DNA from: DASUPK01 sp963800285
GTDB lineage: Bacteria > Actinomycetota > Thermoleophilia > Solirubrobacterales > 70-9
Assembly: GCA_963800285.1 (NCBI GenBank)
Contig: CAWDAL010000015.1
Span: forward strand, 310,001-374,000
DNA length: 64,000 nt
Reading direction: 5' to 3'
Under the pieces are notes generated by a model that did no database searches, had not been told where the DNA came from, and was given only the letters and a program-made list of their open reading frames with translations. Every line of letters starts with the position of its first letter. Position 1 is the stretch's first letter. Positions 57,589 through 64,000 of this stretch are shown piece after piece. A program made the translations under genes and the position numbers.

Positions 57589-58392
57589 GTGAGTGCACGC
57601 GATTGGCGTGCCGTGCGAGAGGGGGACACTCACGCGGCAGCCGCAAAGACATCAACGAATAACACCCCCGAGAGCTTCATCGTCGGAGTTGGAGCCTCGG
57701 GTGCCCTGCTTGCGGGTGCTGCCATCGTCTTCGTGACTTTGGTCGGTCTCGTCTCGTTCAATGTCTGGCCAACTGGGCATGAGGTGTCGGTGGACGGCAA
57801 CGTCGAGCTCAGCGCCGCAACTCCCGGCGGCGGCTCCGCCGCGGGTCCCGCCGCGCCGGTGAGCGCCGCCGCGGGCCAGCTGGCGTCGAGCTCGCCGTCC
57901 GGCGCATCCGCCGGCGGCGGCGCCGGCACGACCAACGGGGGCGGGAACGGCGGCCAGGGGGGCGGCAAGGTGAGCAAGCCGAGGGCGGGCCTGGAGAACC
58001 CGCCCGCGACGACCGCTCCCCCGTCCACAGGTGACTCGGGCGGATCGGGCGGAAGCAGCGATTCCGGCGGCGACACGGGAGCCCCGGGAACGGCGAGCAA
58101 GAGTCCCAGCAATCCGGTCCATTCGACCCATCCCGATAACCCGCACAACAACGGCTCCGGCGGTACCAGCGGCAAGGAGGACCCGAGCCCTGGCAGCGGC
58201 GACTCCGGCGTCGTGACGGGCAAGGGCCCGTTCGGCAGGCCCTCGCCGCCGTCGAGCTTCGGGCACGACGCCCAGTCGTTCCATGGCAATGGCAGCGAGA
58301 GCGACTACGGCAACGACAGGGGACACGGGTCCCCAGGTTCAGGCACTGAGCCCTCGGGTCCAGGTGCCGATCTTCGACGCCAAGCCGCGTAG
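57589..58392 (+). CDS. One-TM protein with long Gly/Ser/Pro-rich exterior (paralog 1)
   Basis: 267 residues from GTG 57589. A 40-residue cytoplasmic start leads to a TM segment, FIVGVGASGALLAGAAIVFV, followed by FNVWPTG. Beyond it, 200 residues of G, S, P, T and N (NGGGNGGQGGGK, GDSGGSGGSSDSGGD) with no fold. The following gene encodes a copy of the same TM region with a different low-complexity tail. A weak promoter may lie at TTGGCT (57530-57535) and TACTAA (57552-57557). Family not recognised; the low complexity suggests a wall-spanning stalk. Confidence 0.7.
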   Translation: MSARDWRAVREGDTHAAAAKTSTNNTPESFIVGVGASGALLAGAAIVFVTLVGLVSFNVWPTGHEVSVDGNVELSAATPGGGSAAGPAAPVSAAAGQLASSSPSGASAGGGAGTTNGGGNGGQGGGKVSKPRAGLENPPATTAPPSTGDSGGSGGSSDSGGDTGAPGTASKSPSNPVHSTHPDNPHNNGSGGTSGKEDPSPGSGDSGVVTGKGPFGRPSPPSSFGHDAQSFHGNGSESDYGNDRGHGSPGSGTEPSGPGADLRRQAA

Positions 58393-58969
58393 CTGGGACG
58401 CCTATCTCACCGGAATCGGTGCGAGCGGGGCGCTGATGGCGAGCGCCTCCGTGCTGTTCGTGATCCTGGTCGGGGTGGTCACCTTCAGCGCCTGGCCTCA
58501 AGCGGGCTCGCTGTTCGGCGATGGCGGGGCCGGTGGCCGCATGACTCTGCAGGAGACCGCGACGCCGCCCCCCGCGCGGGGGACGGCGCCGGCCTCAGGC
58601 CTCAATCTGGTCAAGTCGCTCCGCGGCGGCGCCGCGACGAAAGCCTCGGGCGCTGCCCGTTTCCACGGCGGCCGGGTGGGGGGGACGAATGACGGCCTGG
58701 TTCCCGGTGAGGGCGATGGCGGGCCGCCGGGCGGCTCCAATGGCCAGGGTGCAGGGCGGCCCGAGGGACCCCCGCAGGCTCCTCCGACGCCCAGGGAGAG
58801 CAACGTGGTCACCCAGACCGTCTCAGGTGTGGGCAACACGGTGCAGAAGGACACCGAGAGCCTCGGCGACACCCTCGGTGGCAGCAGCAGCCCGGGCCTC
58901 GGCGGCGTGATCGGCGGGCTCGGCCGCAATCTGAACAACGACCTCCAGACGCTGGCCGGTAACCACTAG
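58364..58969 (+). CDS. One-TM protein with low-complexity exterior (paralog 2)
   Basis: 201 residues from GTG 58364; an in-frame ATG at 58283 would lengthen it by 27 residues of alanine/threonine-rich sequence that lie inside the previous gene. DAKPRSWDAYLTGIGASGAL starts the TM region (ASASVLFVILVGVVTFSAWP), then Gly/Pro-rich and a C-terminal Gly/Leu/Asn-rich end (GLGGVIGGLGRNLNNDL). The TM segment aligns residue by residue with paralog 1 (GxGASGALxAxAxxxFVxLVGxVxFxxWP). Overlap of 29 bases implies coupling. Function unknown. Confidence 0.65.
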   Translation: MPIFDAKPRSWDAYLTGIGASGALMASASVLFVILVGVVTFSAWPQAGSLFGDGGAGGRMTLQETATPPPARGTAPASGLNLVKSLRGGAATKASGAARFHGGRVGGTNDGLVPGEGDGGPPGGSNGQGAGRPEGPPQAPPTPRESNVVTQTVSGVGNTVQKDTESLGDTLGGSSSPGLGGVIGGLGRNLNNDLQTLAGNH

Positions 58970-59694
58970 CGGCGGTCGGCGGCGCGCAGCTCGCGCTCGA
59001 GCCAGCGCAGCGCCGACCCCTGTAGCTCGGCGTCGTGCTGAACGGTGGTGTGGGCTCCCCCCGCCGCGATGACGAGCTTGCGGGGCTCGCCGGCCCGCTC
59101 GTAGAGCTCCTCCGAATGGTCGCTGGGGATCTGGGTGTCGCCCTCGGCGTGCATCAGGATCAGCGGGCGTCCGGCGATCCGCTCGACCGCCTCCCCGACG
59201 TCCTGGGCCACGAGCCACGCCTCGAGGTCGAGCGGATCCCCGGTCCGCATCTCGAAGCGGCCGCTTCGCACGCCTCGCGCGAGGTGCTCCTCGCTCGCCG
59301 GGCAGATCGCGATCACGCCGGCGATCTCCGGGGCCGCGGCGGCCGCGCACAGGGCGAGGAACCCGCCGAGGCTCGACCCGCGTACCGCGACCCGTCCCTC
59401 GTCGACGCCGTCCTGCACCTCGAGCAGGTGGACCATCGAGATCACGGCGTCGACAGCCGCGCCCGTCATCTCGGGCTCGGTCTCGCCGTGGCCGGGCAGA
59501 TCGAAGGTGAGGGCCGCCCAGCCGCTCGCGGTGGCGAGCCGGGCGAAGTCCGCGTGGCTCTCCTTGCGCGATCCCGCCCCGTGGACCACGACGACGGCGG
59601 GCCACGGGGGCGGGTCGCCGGGAACCCAGAGCGCGTAGGAGAGCCCGTTGTGGGTGCCCTGTCGGTCTGGACCGCGAGGCGTCGAGCGCTCCAT
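58966..59694 (-). CDS. Alpha/beta hydrolase (dienelactone-hydrolase/prolyl-oligopeptidase-like)
   Basis: 242 residues from ATG 59694 (in-frame ATG 59703 is an alternative). VVVVHGAGSRKESHADFAR (oxyanion), LTFDLPGHGET, RGSSLGGFLALCA (nucleophile Ser), ILMHAEGDTQIP (Asp) and AAGGAHTTVQHD (His). All three catalytic residues are in place. It is a cytosolic serine esterase or peptidase; no substrate is inferred. Stop overlaps the stop of paralog 2 on the opposite strand. Divergent from lysA. Confidence 0.87.
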   Translation of the reverse strand: MERSTPRGPDRQGTHNGLSYALWVPGDPPPWPAVVVVHGAGSRKESHADFARLATASGWAALTFDLPGHGETEPEMTGAAVDAVISMVHLLEVQDGVDEGRVAVRGSSLGGFLALCAAAAAPEIAGVIAICPASEEHLARGVRSGRFEMRTGDPLDLEAWLVAQDVGEAVERIAGRPLILMHAEGDTQIPSDHSEELYERAGEPRKLVIAAGGAHTTVQHDAELQGSALRWLERELRAADRR

Positions 59695-59734
59695 TGCGGG
59701 CATTCTGCTCGTTCCCGTCAGAATTGCCTCTCCC

Positions 59735-61039
59735 ATGAACGTGGATGCCGACATCGCTGATCCGATCGCCGCCTCGCCGGTCTACCCGGTTGGGTCGCGT
59801 GTGAACGAGCGCGGACACCTCGAGGTTGCGGGGTGCGACGTGGTCGAGCTCGCGGAGCGCTTCGGCACGCCCGCCTACATCTACGCCGAGGACGACATCC
59901 GCCGGCGCGCGGAGGACTACCTGCGTGCCTTCGCGGAGCGCACCGACGCCTTCGAGGTGATCTACGCGAGCAAGTCGCTTCCCTGCACGGCGGCGTACCG
60001 GCTGATGCGGGAGGCCGGGCTCTCGGTGGACGTCGCCTCAGGCGGCGAGCTCCACATGGCACTGGCGGCGGACTTCGATCCGGCCCGGATCCACATGCAC
60101 GGCAACAACAAGACCGAGCGGGAGCTCCGGTACGCCTTCAAGTCCGGCGTCGGCCACCTGATCCTCGACTCGTTCGATGAGATCGAGCTCGCGGACCGGC
60201 TTCTGGATCGTCCCCAGAGGGTCCTGATCAGGGTGACTCCGGGGATCAAGCCCTCGACCCACGACTACGTCCAGACCGGCCAGCTCGATTCGAAGTTCGG
60301 ATTCGGCCTCGCCGACAGGCTCGCCGAGCGCGCCGTGGAGAGGGTGCGCGAGTCGTCAAACCTCGAGCTGGTCGGGTTGCACGCTCACATCGGCTCGCAG
60401 ATCTTCGAGCTCGAGCCCTACGTCAAGGCGATCGAGGTGATCGCCGAGTTCTGCGATTCGGTCGACCTCGCTCCCGAGCTCCTCAACGTCGGCGGCGGTC
60501 TCGGGATCGCCTACCTGGACAGCGACGAGCCGCCATCGATCGAGGACTACGTGGACGTCAAGGTGCGAGGCGTGCAGCGGGTCTTCGACCCCTCACCCCG
60601 GATCCTGGTCGAGCCCGGCCGCTCGCTGGTGGGCAACGCCGGAGTGACGGCCTACCGCGTCGGGACCGTGAAGGAGATCCCTGGCGTGCGCACCTACGTC
60701 GCGGTCGACGGAGGGATGTCCGACAACCTGCGGCCGATGCTCTACGGCTCGCGCTATGAGGCAGTGATCGCCGATCGAGCGGCCGTGACGCTGGACACCC
60801 TGGCGACGGTGGCGGGGATGCACTGCGAGTCGGGTGACGTGCTCGTTCGCGACACCGACCTGGCGGCGCCTCGCGTCGGCGACGTCCTCGTCACTCCGGC
60901 GACCGGCGCGTACGGCCACGCGATGGCGAACAACTACAACGGAGTGCCGAGACCGCCCGTGATCTTCTGCCGGGGCGGCGAGGCGAGGGTCGTGGTCCGC
61001 CGAGAGACCTGGGACGACCTGCTGAGCAGGGACGAGTGA
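59735..61039 (+). CDS. lysA: Diaminopimelate decarboxylase
   Basis: 434 residues; a fold-type III PLP enzyme for the last step of lysine synthesis. Seen: VIYASKSLPCTAAYRLM with PLP lysine near 79, SGGELHMAL, HMHGNNKTERELRYA, GLHAHIGSQIFE, LNVGGGLGIAY, LVEPGRSLVGNAGV, HCESGDVLVRD with catalytic Cys, and GAYGHAMANNYNG. ATG 59735; the frame is open further upstream without support. Four-base GTGA overlap with hom follows. It shares with thrC and hom the aspartate pathway. Confidence 0.96.
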   Translation: MNVDADIADPIAASPVYPVGSRVNERGHLEVAGCDVVELAERFGTPAYIYAEDDIRRRAEDYLRAFAERTDAFEVIYASKSLPCTAAYRLMREAGLSVDVASGGELHMALAADFDPARIHMHGNNKTERELRYAFKSGVGHLILDSFDEIELADRLLDRPQRVLIRVTPGIKPSTHDYVQTGQLDSKFGFGLADRLAERAVERVRESSNLELVGLHAHIGSQIFELEPYVKAIEVIAEFCDSVDLAPELLNVGGGLGIAYLDSDEPPSIEDYVDVKVRGVQRVFDPSPRILVEPGRSLVGNAGVTAYRVGTVKEIPGVRTYVAVDGGMSDNLRPMLYGSRYEAVIADRAAVTLDTLATVAGMHCESGDVLVRDTDLAAPRVGDVLVTPATGAYGHAMANNYNGVPRPPVIFCRGGEARVVVRRETWDDLLSRDE

Positions 61040-62265
61040 TGTCCGAGACCGTGAACGTCGGGATCCTCGGCAAGGGGACGGTGGGCGGCGCGTTCCGCAA
61101 GCTGCTCAATGACCGGGCCGACATGGTCGAGGAGGTCTCGGGCCGGCGCCCGCGAGTCAGCGGCGTGCTCAGCCGCAGGAAGGGCGACTTCGACCGCATC
61201 CTGGCACGCAGCGACATCGTGGTGGAGCTGATCGGGGGCACCGATCCGGCGCTGGACTACGTCACCCGCGCGCTGCGGGAGGGCAAGCACGTCGTCACCG
61301 CCAACAAGCAGCTGCTCGCCCAGCACGGCGAGCAGCTGGTCGCGGCAGCGCGCAAGGGCGGCGCCCAGCTCCGGTTCGAGGCCGCGGTCGCCGGCGCGAT
61401 CCCGGTGATCCGCGTGGTGCAGGAGAGCCTCGGGGCAATCCCGATCGAGAAGGTGTTCGGGATCGTCAACGGCACGACCAACTACATCCTCACCGAGATG
61501 ACCCGCAGCGGCCTCTCCTACGAGGAGGCGCTGAAGCAGGCTCAGGACCTCGGCTACGCCGAGGCGGACCCGACCGACGACGTCGGCGGCGCCGATGCCG
61601 CGGCGAAGATGGCGATCCTCGCCCGCCTCGCCTTCGGCGCCCCCGTGAAGCTCCGGGACGTCCCCTACGAGGGGATCGAGCGCATCAAGCCCGACGACAT
61701 CGCCTACGCCAAGGAGCTCGGGCTCTCGCTGAAGCTGCTCGGCGTCGCGGAGCGGATCGGGGACGGCGAGATCAGCGTGCGGGTCTTCCCCTGCTTCCTG
61801 TACCCGGGCCATCCGCTCTCGCCGATCGAGGGGCCGTTCAACGCGGTGATGGTCGAGTCGCCGGCGATCACCGAGATCACGATGTCCGGGCCCGGCGCCG
61901 GCGGGCCGGAGACCGCGGCGGCGGTGCTCGGCGACGTCGTCTCCGTCATCGGCGGCGGCTCGCCGCTCTTCGAGGAGAACGCGAGGCTGCGCGTCGCCAA
62001 GGACGTGGAAATGGCCTTCTACCTCCACCTCGAGGTCGACGACGAACCCGGTGTGCTCGCGCGGGTGGCGGAGGTCCTCGGCGACAACGGTGTCTCGGTG
62101 CGCAGCGTCGTCCAGCGCGGGCTCGGCGGAGAGGCGCAGCTGATCATGGTCATGCACCCCGTCAGCGAGAAGAGGTTCGCGGCGGCGCTCCGGCGCATCG
62201 CCAAGCTCAAGTTCCTGCGCTCGCCCCCTCGCTCGATCCGCGTGATCGAAGAAGAGTTCGGCTAG
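61036..62265 (+). CDS. hom: Homoserine dehydrogenase
   Basis: 409 residues. NAD(P) loop VGILGKGTVGGAF (residues 8-20), VTANKQLLAQHG, FEAAVAGAIPVIRV, NGTTNYILTEM, and DPTDDVGGADAAAKM; C-terminal ACT domain (about 330-400, HLEVDDEPGVLARVAEVL) for threonine feedback. It reduces aspartate semialdehyde to homoserine. GTG 61036 (or ATG 61039) overlaps lysA stop by four bases. thrC starts 7 bases later. Confidence 0.96.
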   Translation: MMSETVNVGILGKGTVGGAFRKLLNDRADMVEEVSGRRPRVSGVLSRRKGDFDRILARSDIVVELIGGTDPALDYVTRALREGKHVVTANKQLLAQHGEQLVAAARKGGAQLRFEAAVAGAIPVIRVVQESLGAIPIEKVFGIVNGTTNYILTEMTRSGLSYEEALKQAQDLGYAEADPTDDVGGADAAAKMAILARLAFGAPVKLRDVPYEGIERIKPDDIAYAKELGLSLKLLGVAERIGDGEISVRVFPCFLYPGHPLSPIEGPFNAVMVESPAITEITMSGPGAGGPETAAAVLGDVVSVIGGGSPLFEENARLRVAKDVEMAFYLHLEVDDEPGVLARVAEVLGDNGVSVRSVVQRGLGGEAQLIMVMHPVSEKRFAAALRRIAKLKFLRSPPRSIRVIEEEFG

Positions 62266-62271
62266 ACGCCG

Positions 62272-63306
62272 ATGCCCACCCCCCTGATCGAGCGCTACCG
62301 CGACCACCTTCCCCTCGAGGAGGGAGATCCGGTGGTCACGCTGAACGAAGGATCGACGCCGCTGATCCACTCCCCGCGGCTCTCCGAGCGGGTGGCGGCG
62401 GACGTCTACCTCAAGTTCGAGGGTGCGAACCCGACGGGCAGCTTCAAGGACCGCGGGATGACCGTCGCGGTCTCCCGGGCCAAGGGCTCGGGTGCCGAGG
62501 CGATCATCTGCGCCTCGACCGGCAACACGGCGGCCAGCTGCGCCGCGTACGCGGCGCGGGCGGGGATGCGGGGCGCCGTGATCGTCCCCGAGGGGAAGAT
62601 CGCGATCGGCAAGCTCGCCCAGGCGCTGATGCACGGCGCCCGCGTGATCGCGCTGGAGGGGAACTTCGACCAGGCCCTCGAGATCGTCCGCGAGATCGCC
62701 AAGAAGCACCCGGTCGAGCTGGTCAACTCCGTCAACCCCTGGCGCATCGAGGGCCAGAAGACCGCCGCCTTCGAGACCTGCGACGAGCTCGGGCATGCGC
62801 CGGCGGCGCTCGCCATCCCCGTCGGCAACGCGGGGAACGTCACTTCCTGGTGGAAGGGATTCCAGGAGTACGGCGAGTCGCCCATCCTCTACGGGTTCCA
62901 GGCCGAGGGCGCCGCCCCCCTGGTCGAGGGCCATCCGATCGAGAACCCCGAGACCGTTGCCTCCGCGATCCGGATCGGCAATCCCGCCCGCTGGGAGGAG
63001 GCGATGAACGCCTTCACCGCCTCGCGCGGCCGGGTGGCCGCGGTCTCGGATCAGCAGATTCTCGACGCCTACCACTGGGTGGCCTCGAGCGAGGGAGTCT
63101 TCTGCGAGCCGGCCTCGGCGGCCTCCGTCGCCGGCCTGCTCGCGCACGGACTGCCCGTCGCCGATGGCGTGGAGAAGCCGGAGACAGTGGTCTGCGTCCT
63201 CACCGGGCACGGCCTCAAGGACCCCGACACGGCGCTCGGCAAGGCGCCGGCAGTCACGGGGTGCAAGGCGGAGCTCTCGGCTGTCGAAAAGGCGGTCTTC
63301 GACTAG
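62272..63306 (+). CDS. thrC: Threonine synthase
   Basis: 344 residues of fold-type II PLP enzyme. NEGSTPLIHSPRLSER, FEGANPTGSFKDRGM with PLP lysine near residue 58, CASTGNTAASCAAYAARAG, PVGNAGNVTSWWKGF and FCEPASAASVAGLLA. It forms threonine from phosphohomoserine. The length is that of the short ThrC class. thrB is not in the window. ATG 62272. Confidence 0.95.
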   Translation: MPTPLIERYRDHLPLEEGDPVVTLNEGSTPLIHSPRLSERVAADVYLKFEGANPTGSFKDRGMTVAVSRAKGSGAEAIICASTGNTAASCAAYAARAGMRGAVIVPEGKIAIGKLAQALMHGARVIALEGNFDQALEIVREIAKKHPVELVNSVNPWRIEGQKTAAFETCDELGHAPAALAIPVGNAGNVTSWWKGFQEYGESPILYGFQAEGAAPLVEGHPIENPETVASAIRIGNPARWEEAMNAFTASRGRVAAVSDQQILDAYHWVASSEGVFCEPASAASVAGLLAHGLPVADGVEKPETVVCVLTGHGLKDPDTALGKAPAVTGCKAELSAVEKAVFD

Positions 63307-63360
63307 CGGTCGCAGTAGGCTTGGCGCCAGTTCAAACCGGGGCCACGAAAGCGAGGGAGA

Positions 63361-63978
63361 ATGGGACTCTTCAAGTCGATGAAGGACCTGTCGAGCCTGA
63401 CGAAGGAGGCGAAGCAGCTCCAGCGTCAGCAGCAGCAGGAGGCGGGCTACAAGCCCGGGTTCGGCGGGCAGATGCAGCAGATGGGGGACATGATCTCCCA
63501 GGCGAAGGACCAGCTCGGCGAGCTTTCCGATTCATCGAGCGAGCGCTCGCAGATCCTCGTGAACGGGATCTCGGGCCAGGGCGTGATCGTCGCCCACGGC
63601 ACCCCCGAGCGCGGCGCGCAGTTGTTCAACATGGACATCGACATGGAGGTCCATGTCTCGGGCCGCCAGCCGTACCGGGTCAACAATCAGTACATGGTCC
63701 CGGCCGGTGCGACCATCGGCCAGGGCGTCACGCTGCCGATCAAGGTCGACCCGAGCGACCCGGCGAAGATCGCGATCGACTGGGACAGCGCGCAGCAGGC
63801 TCCCGCTCGCGGCGAGGTGCGGCCCGTGGGCGGATCCGGCTTCGTACCGGCTCCGGCGCCGTCCGGTGGAGCCGCCGACCACGTGGCCGAGCTCGAGCGG
63901 CTCGCCAAGCTTCGCGACTCGGGCGCTCTTACCGATGCCGAGTTCGAGCAGCAGAAGGCAAAGCTGCTCGGTTCATAG
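63361..63978 (+). CDS. SHOCT-domain protein
   Basis: 205 residues. A helical, Gln/Lys-rich start (KEAKQLQRQQQQEAGYKPGF), a beta-rich middle (SQILVNGISGQGVIVAHGTP, VNNQYMVPAGATIGQGVTLPIKVDP), a proline linker and a C-terminal SHOCT helix pair (ELERLAKLRDSGALTDAEFE, QQKAKLLGS). SHOCT is a short oligomerisation motif. No TM or signal. GGGAG just before ATG 63361; a TAGGCT at 63316-63321 is a likely -10. Specific role unknown. Confidence 0.85.
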   Translation: MGLFKSMKDLSSLTKEAKQLQRQQQQEAGYKPGFGGQMQQMGDMISQAKDQLGELSDSSSERSQILVNGISGQGVIVAHGTPERGAQLFNMDIDMEVHVSGRQPYRVNNQYMVPAGATIGQGVTLPIKVDPSDPAKIAIDWDSAQQAPARGEVRPVGGSGFVPAPAPSGGAADHVAELERLAKLRDSGALTDAEFEQQKAKLLGS

Positions 63979-63983
63979 CCGGA

Positions 63984-63989
63984 TAGCCT
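63984..63989 (+). promoter_or_regulatory. -10 box of the next gene (starts at 63997)
   Basis: TAGCCT lies 7 bases before an ATG at 63997-63999, four bases from the window edge. The same spacing as other leaderless starts here. Confidence 0.35.
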
Positions 63990-64000
63990 GCGCTCCATGA

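Noticed and set aside
60934..63210. 758-codon minus-strand frame opposite hom and thrC
   Set aside because: Shadow of strongly conserved amino-acid biosynthesis genes.
1..64000. CRISPR arrays, insertion sequences, rRNA, known riboswitches
   Set aside because: None seen: no spaced direct repeats, no transposase frame, no rRNA segment, and leaders are mostly too short for known riboswitches.

Overview
The window is about 64 kb of high-GC DNA with many GTG/TTG starts and closely packed genes. It carries CarD, SigH-like and ECF sigma factors, an RskA-type anti-sigma factor, F420/LLM and CoA-ester enzymes, MlaE-type lipid transport remnants and many promoters placed a few bases before start codons. 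This fits a deep-branching actinobacterium, most likely Thermoleophilia/Solirubrobacterales. That placement is inference from gene content and protein style; no rRNA is present to prove it.

Region 1 (1-34 kb) is a skeleton of conserved housekeeping genes in the order coaX (3' end), dus, greA, lysS, clpC, radA, disA, carD, ispD, ispF, cysS, rlmB, sigH-like. It closely follows the coaX...dusB-lysS...clpC-radA-disA...ispD-ispF...cysS...rlmB...sigH order of Bacillus subtilis. Accessory blocks are inserted in it: pepF, aldo/keto reductase, an MFS remnant, a GGDEF protein and a broken mce-like block with TetR between clpC and radA; a PHP phosphatase, an acyl-CoA ligase, a frameshifted coiled-coil gene, a PAS protein and an SCP2-hydrolase fusion around ispDF; and a YceI/MarR redox-type block before sigH. 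A tRNA-Thr(TGT) follows at 33.6 kb.

Region 2 (34-48 kb) holds a maleylacetate-reductase-like enzyme, an unusual PlsC-GpsA fusion, two ECF sigma factors with adjacent (candidate) anti-sigma proteins, a rhomboid protease, a large LuxR-type ATPase regulator, two START-domain proteins, a BtuF-like protein, pterin dehydratase, a GMC oxidoreductase fragment, a CorC/HlyC membrane protein and an M28 lipoprotein peptidase.

Region 3 (48-59 kb) is a CoA-ester catabolic patch: 3-hydroxyacyl-CoA dehydrogenase, a SnoaL-like protein, thiolase, an LLM oxidoreductase and acyl-CoA dehydrogenase. The thiolase and acyl-CoA dehydrogenase promoters share a palindromic operator. The patch also carries a striking density of single-base frameshifts (SnoaL, thiolase, metallo-beta-lactamase-fold hydrolase, a small upstream gene), which may be real decay or sequence error. 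Cell-envelope genes follow: a CWB2-repeat protein, an M23 peptidase and two tandem paralogous one-TM proteins with low-complexity exteriors.

Region 4 (59-64 kb) is the lysA-hom-thrC aspartate-family amino-acid operon followed by a SHOCT-domain protein and the promoter of the next gene.

Many transcripts look leaderless: a TAnnnT -10 box lies 6-9 bases upstream of the start codon at more than ten genes, and this was used to choose several starts.
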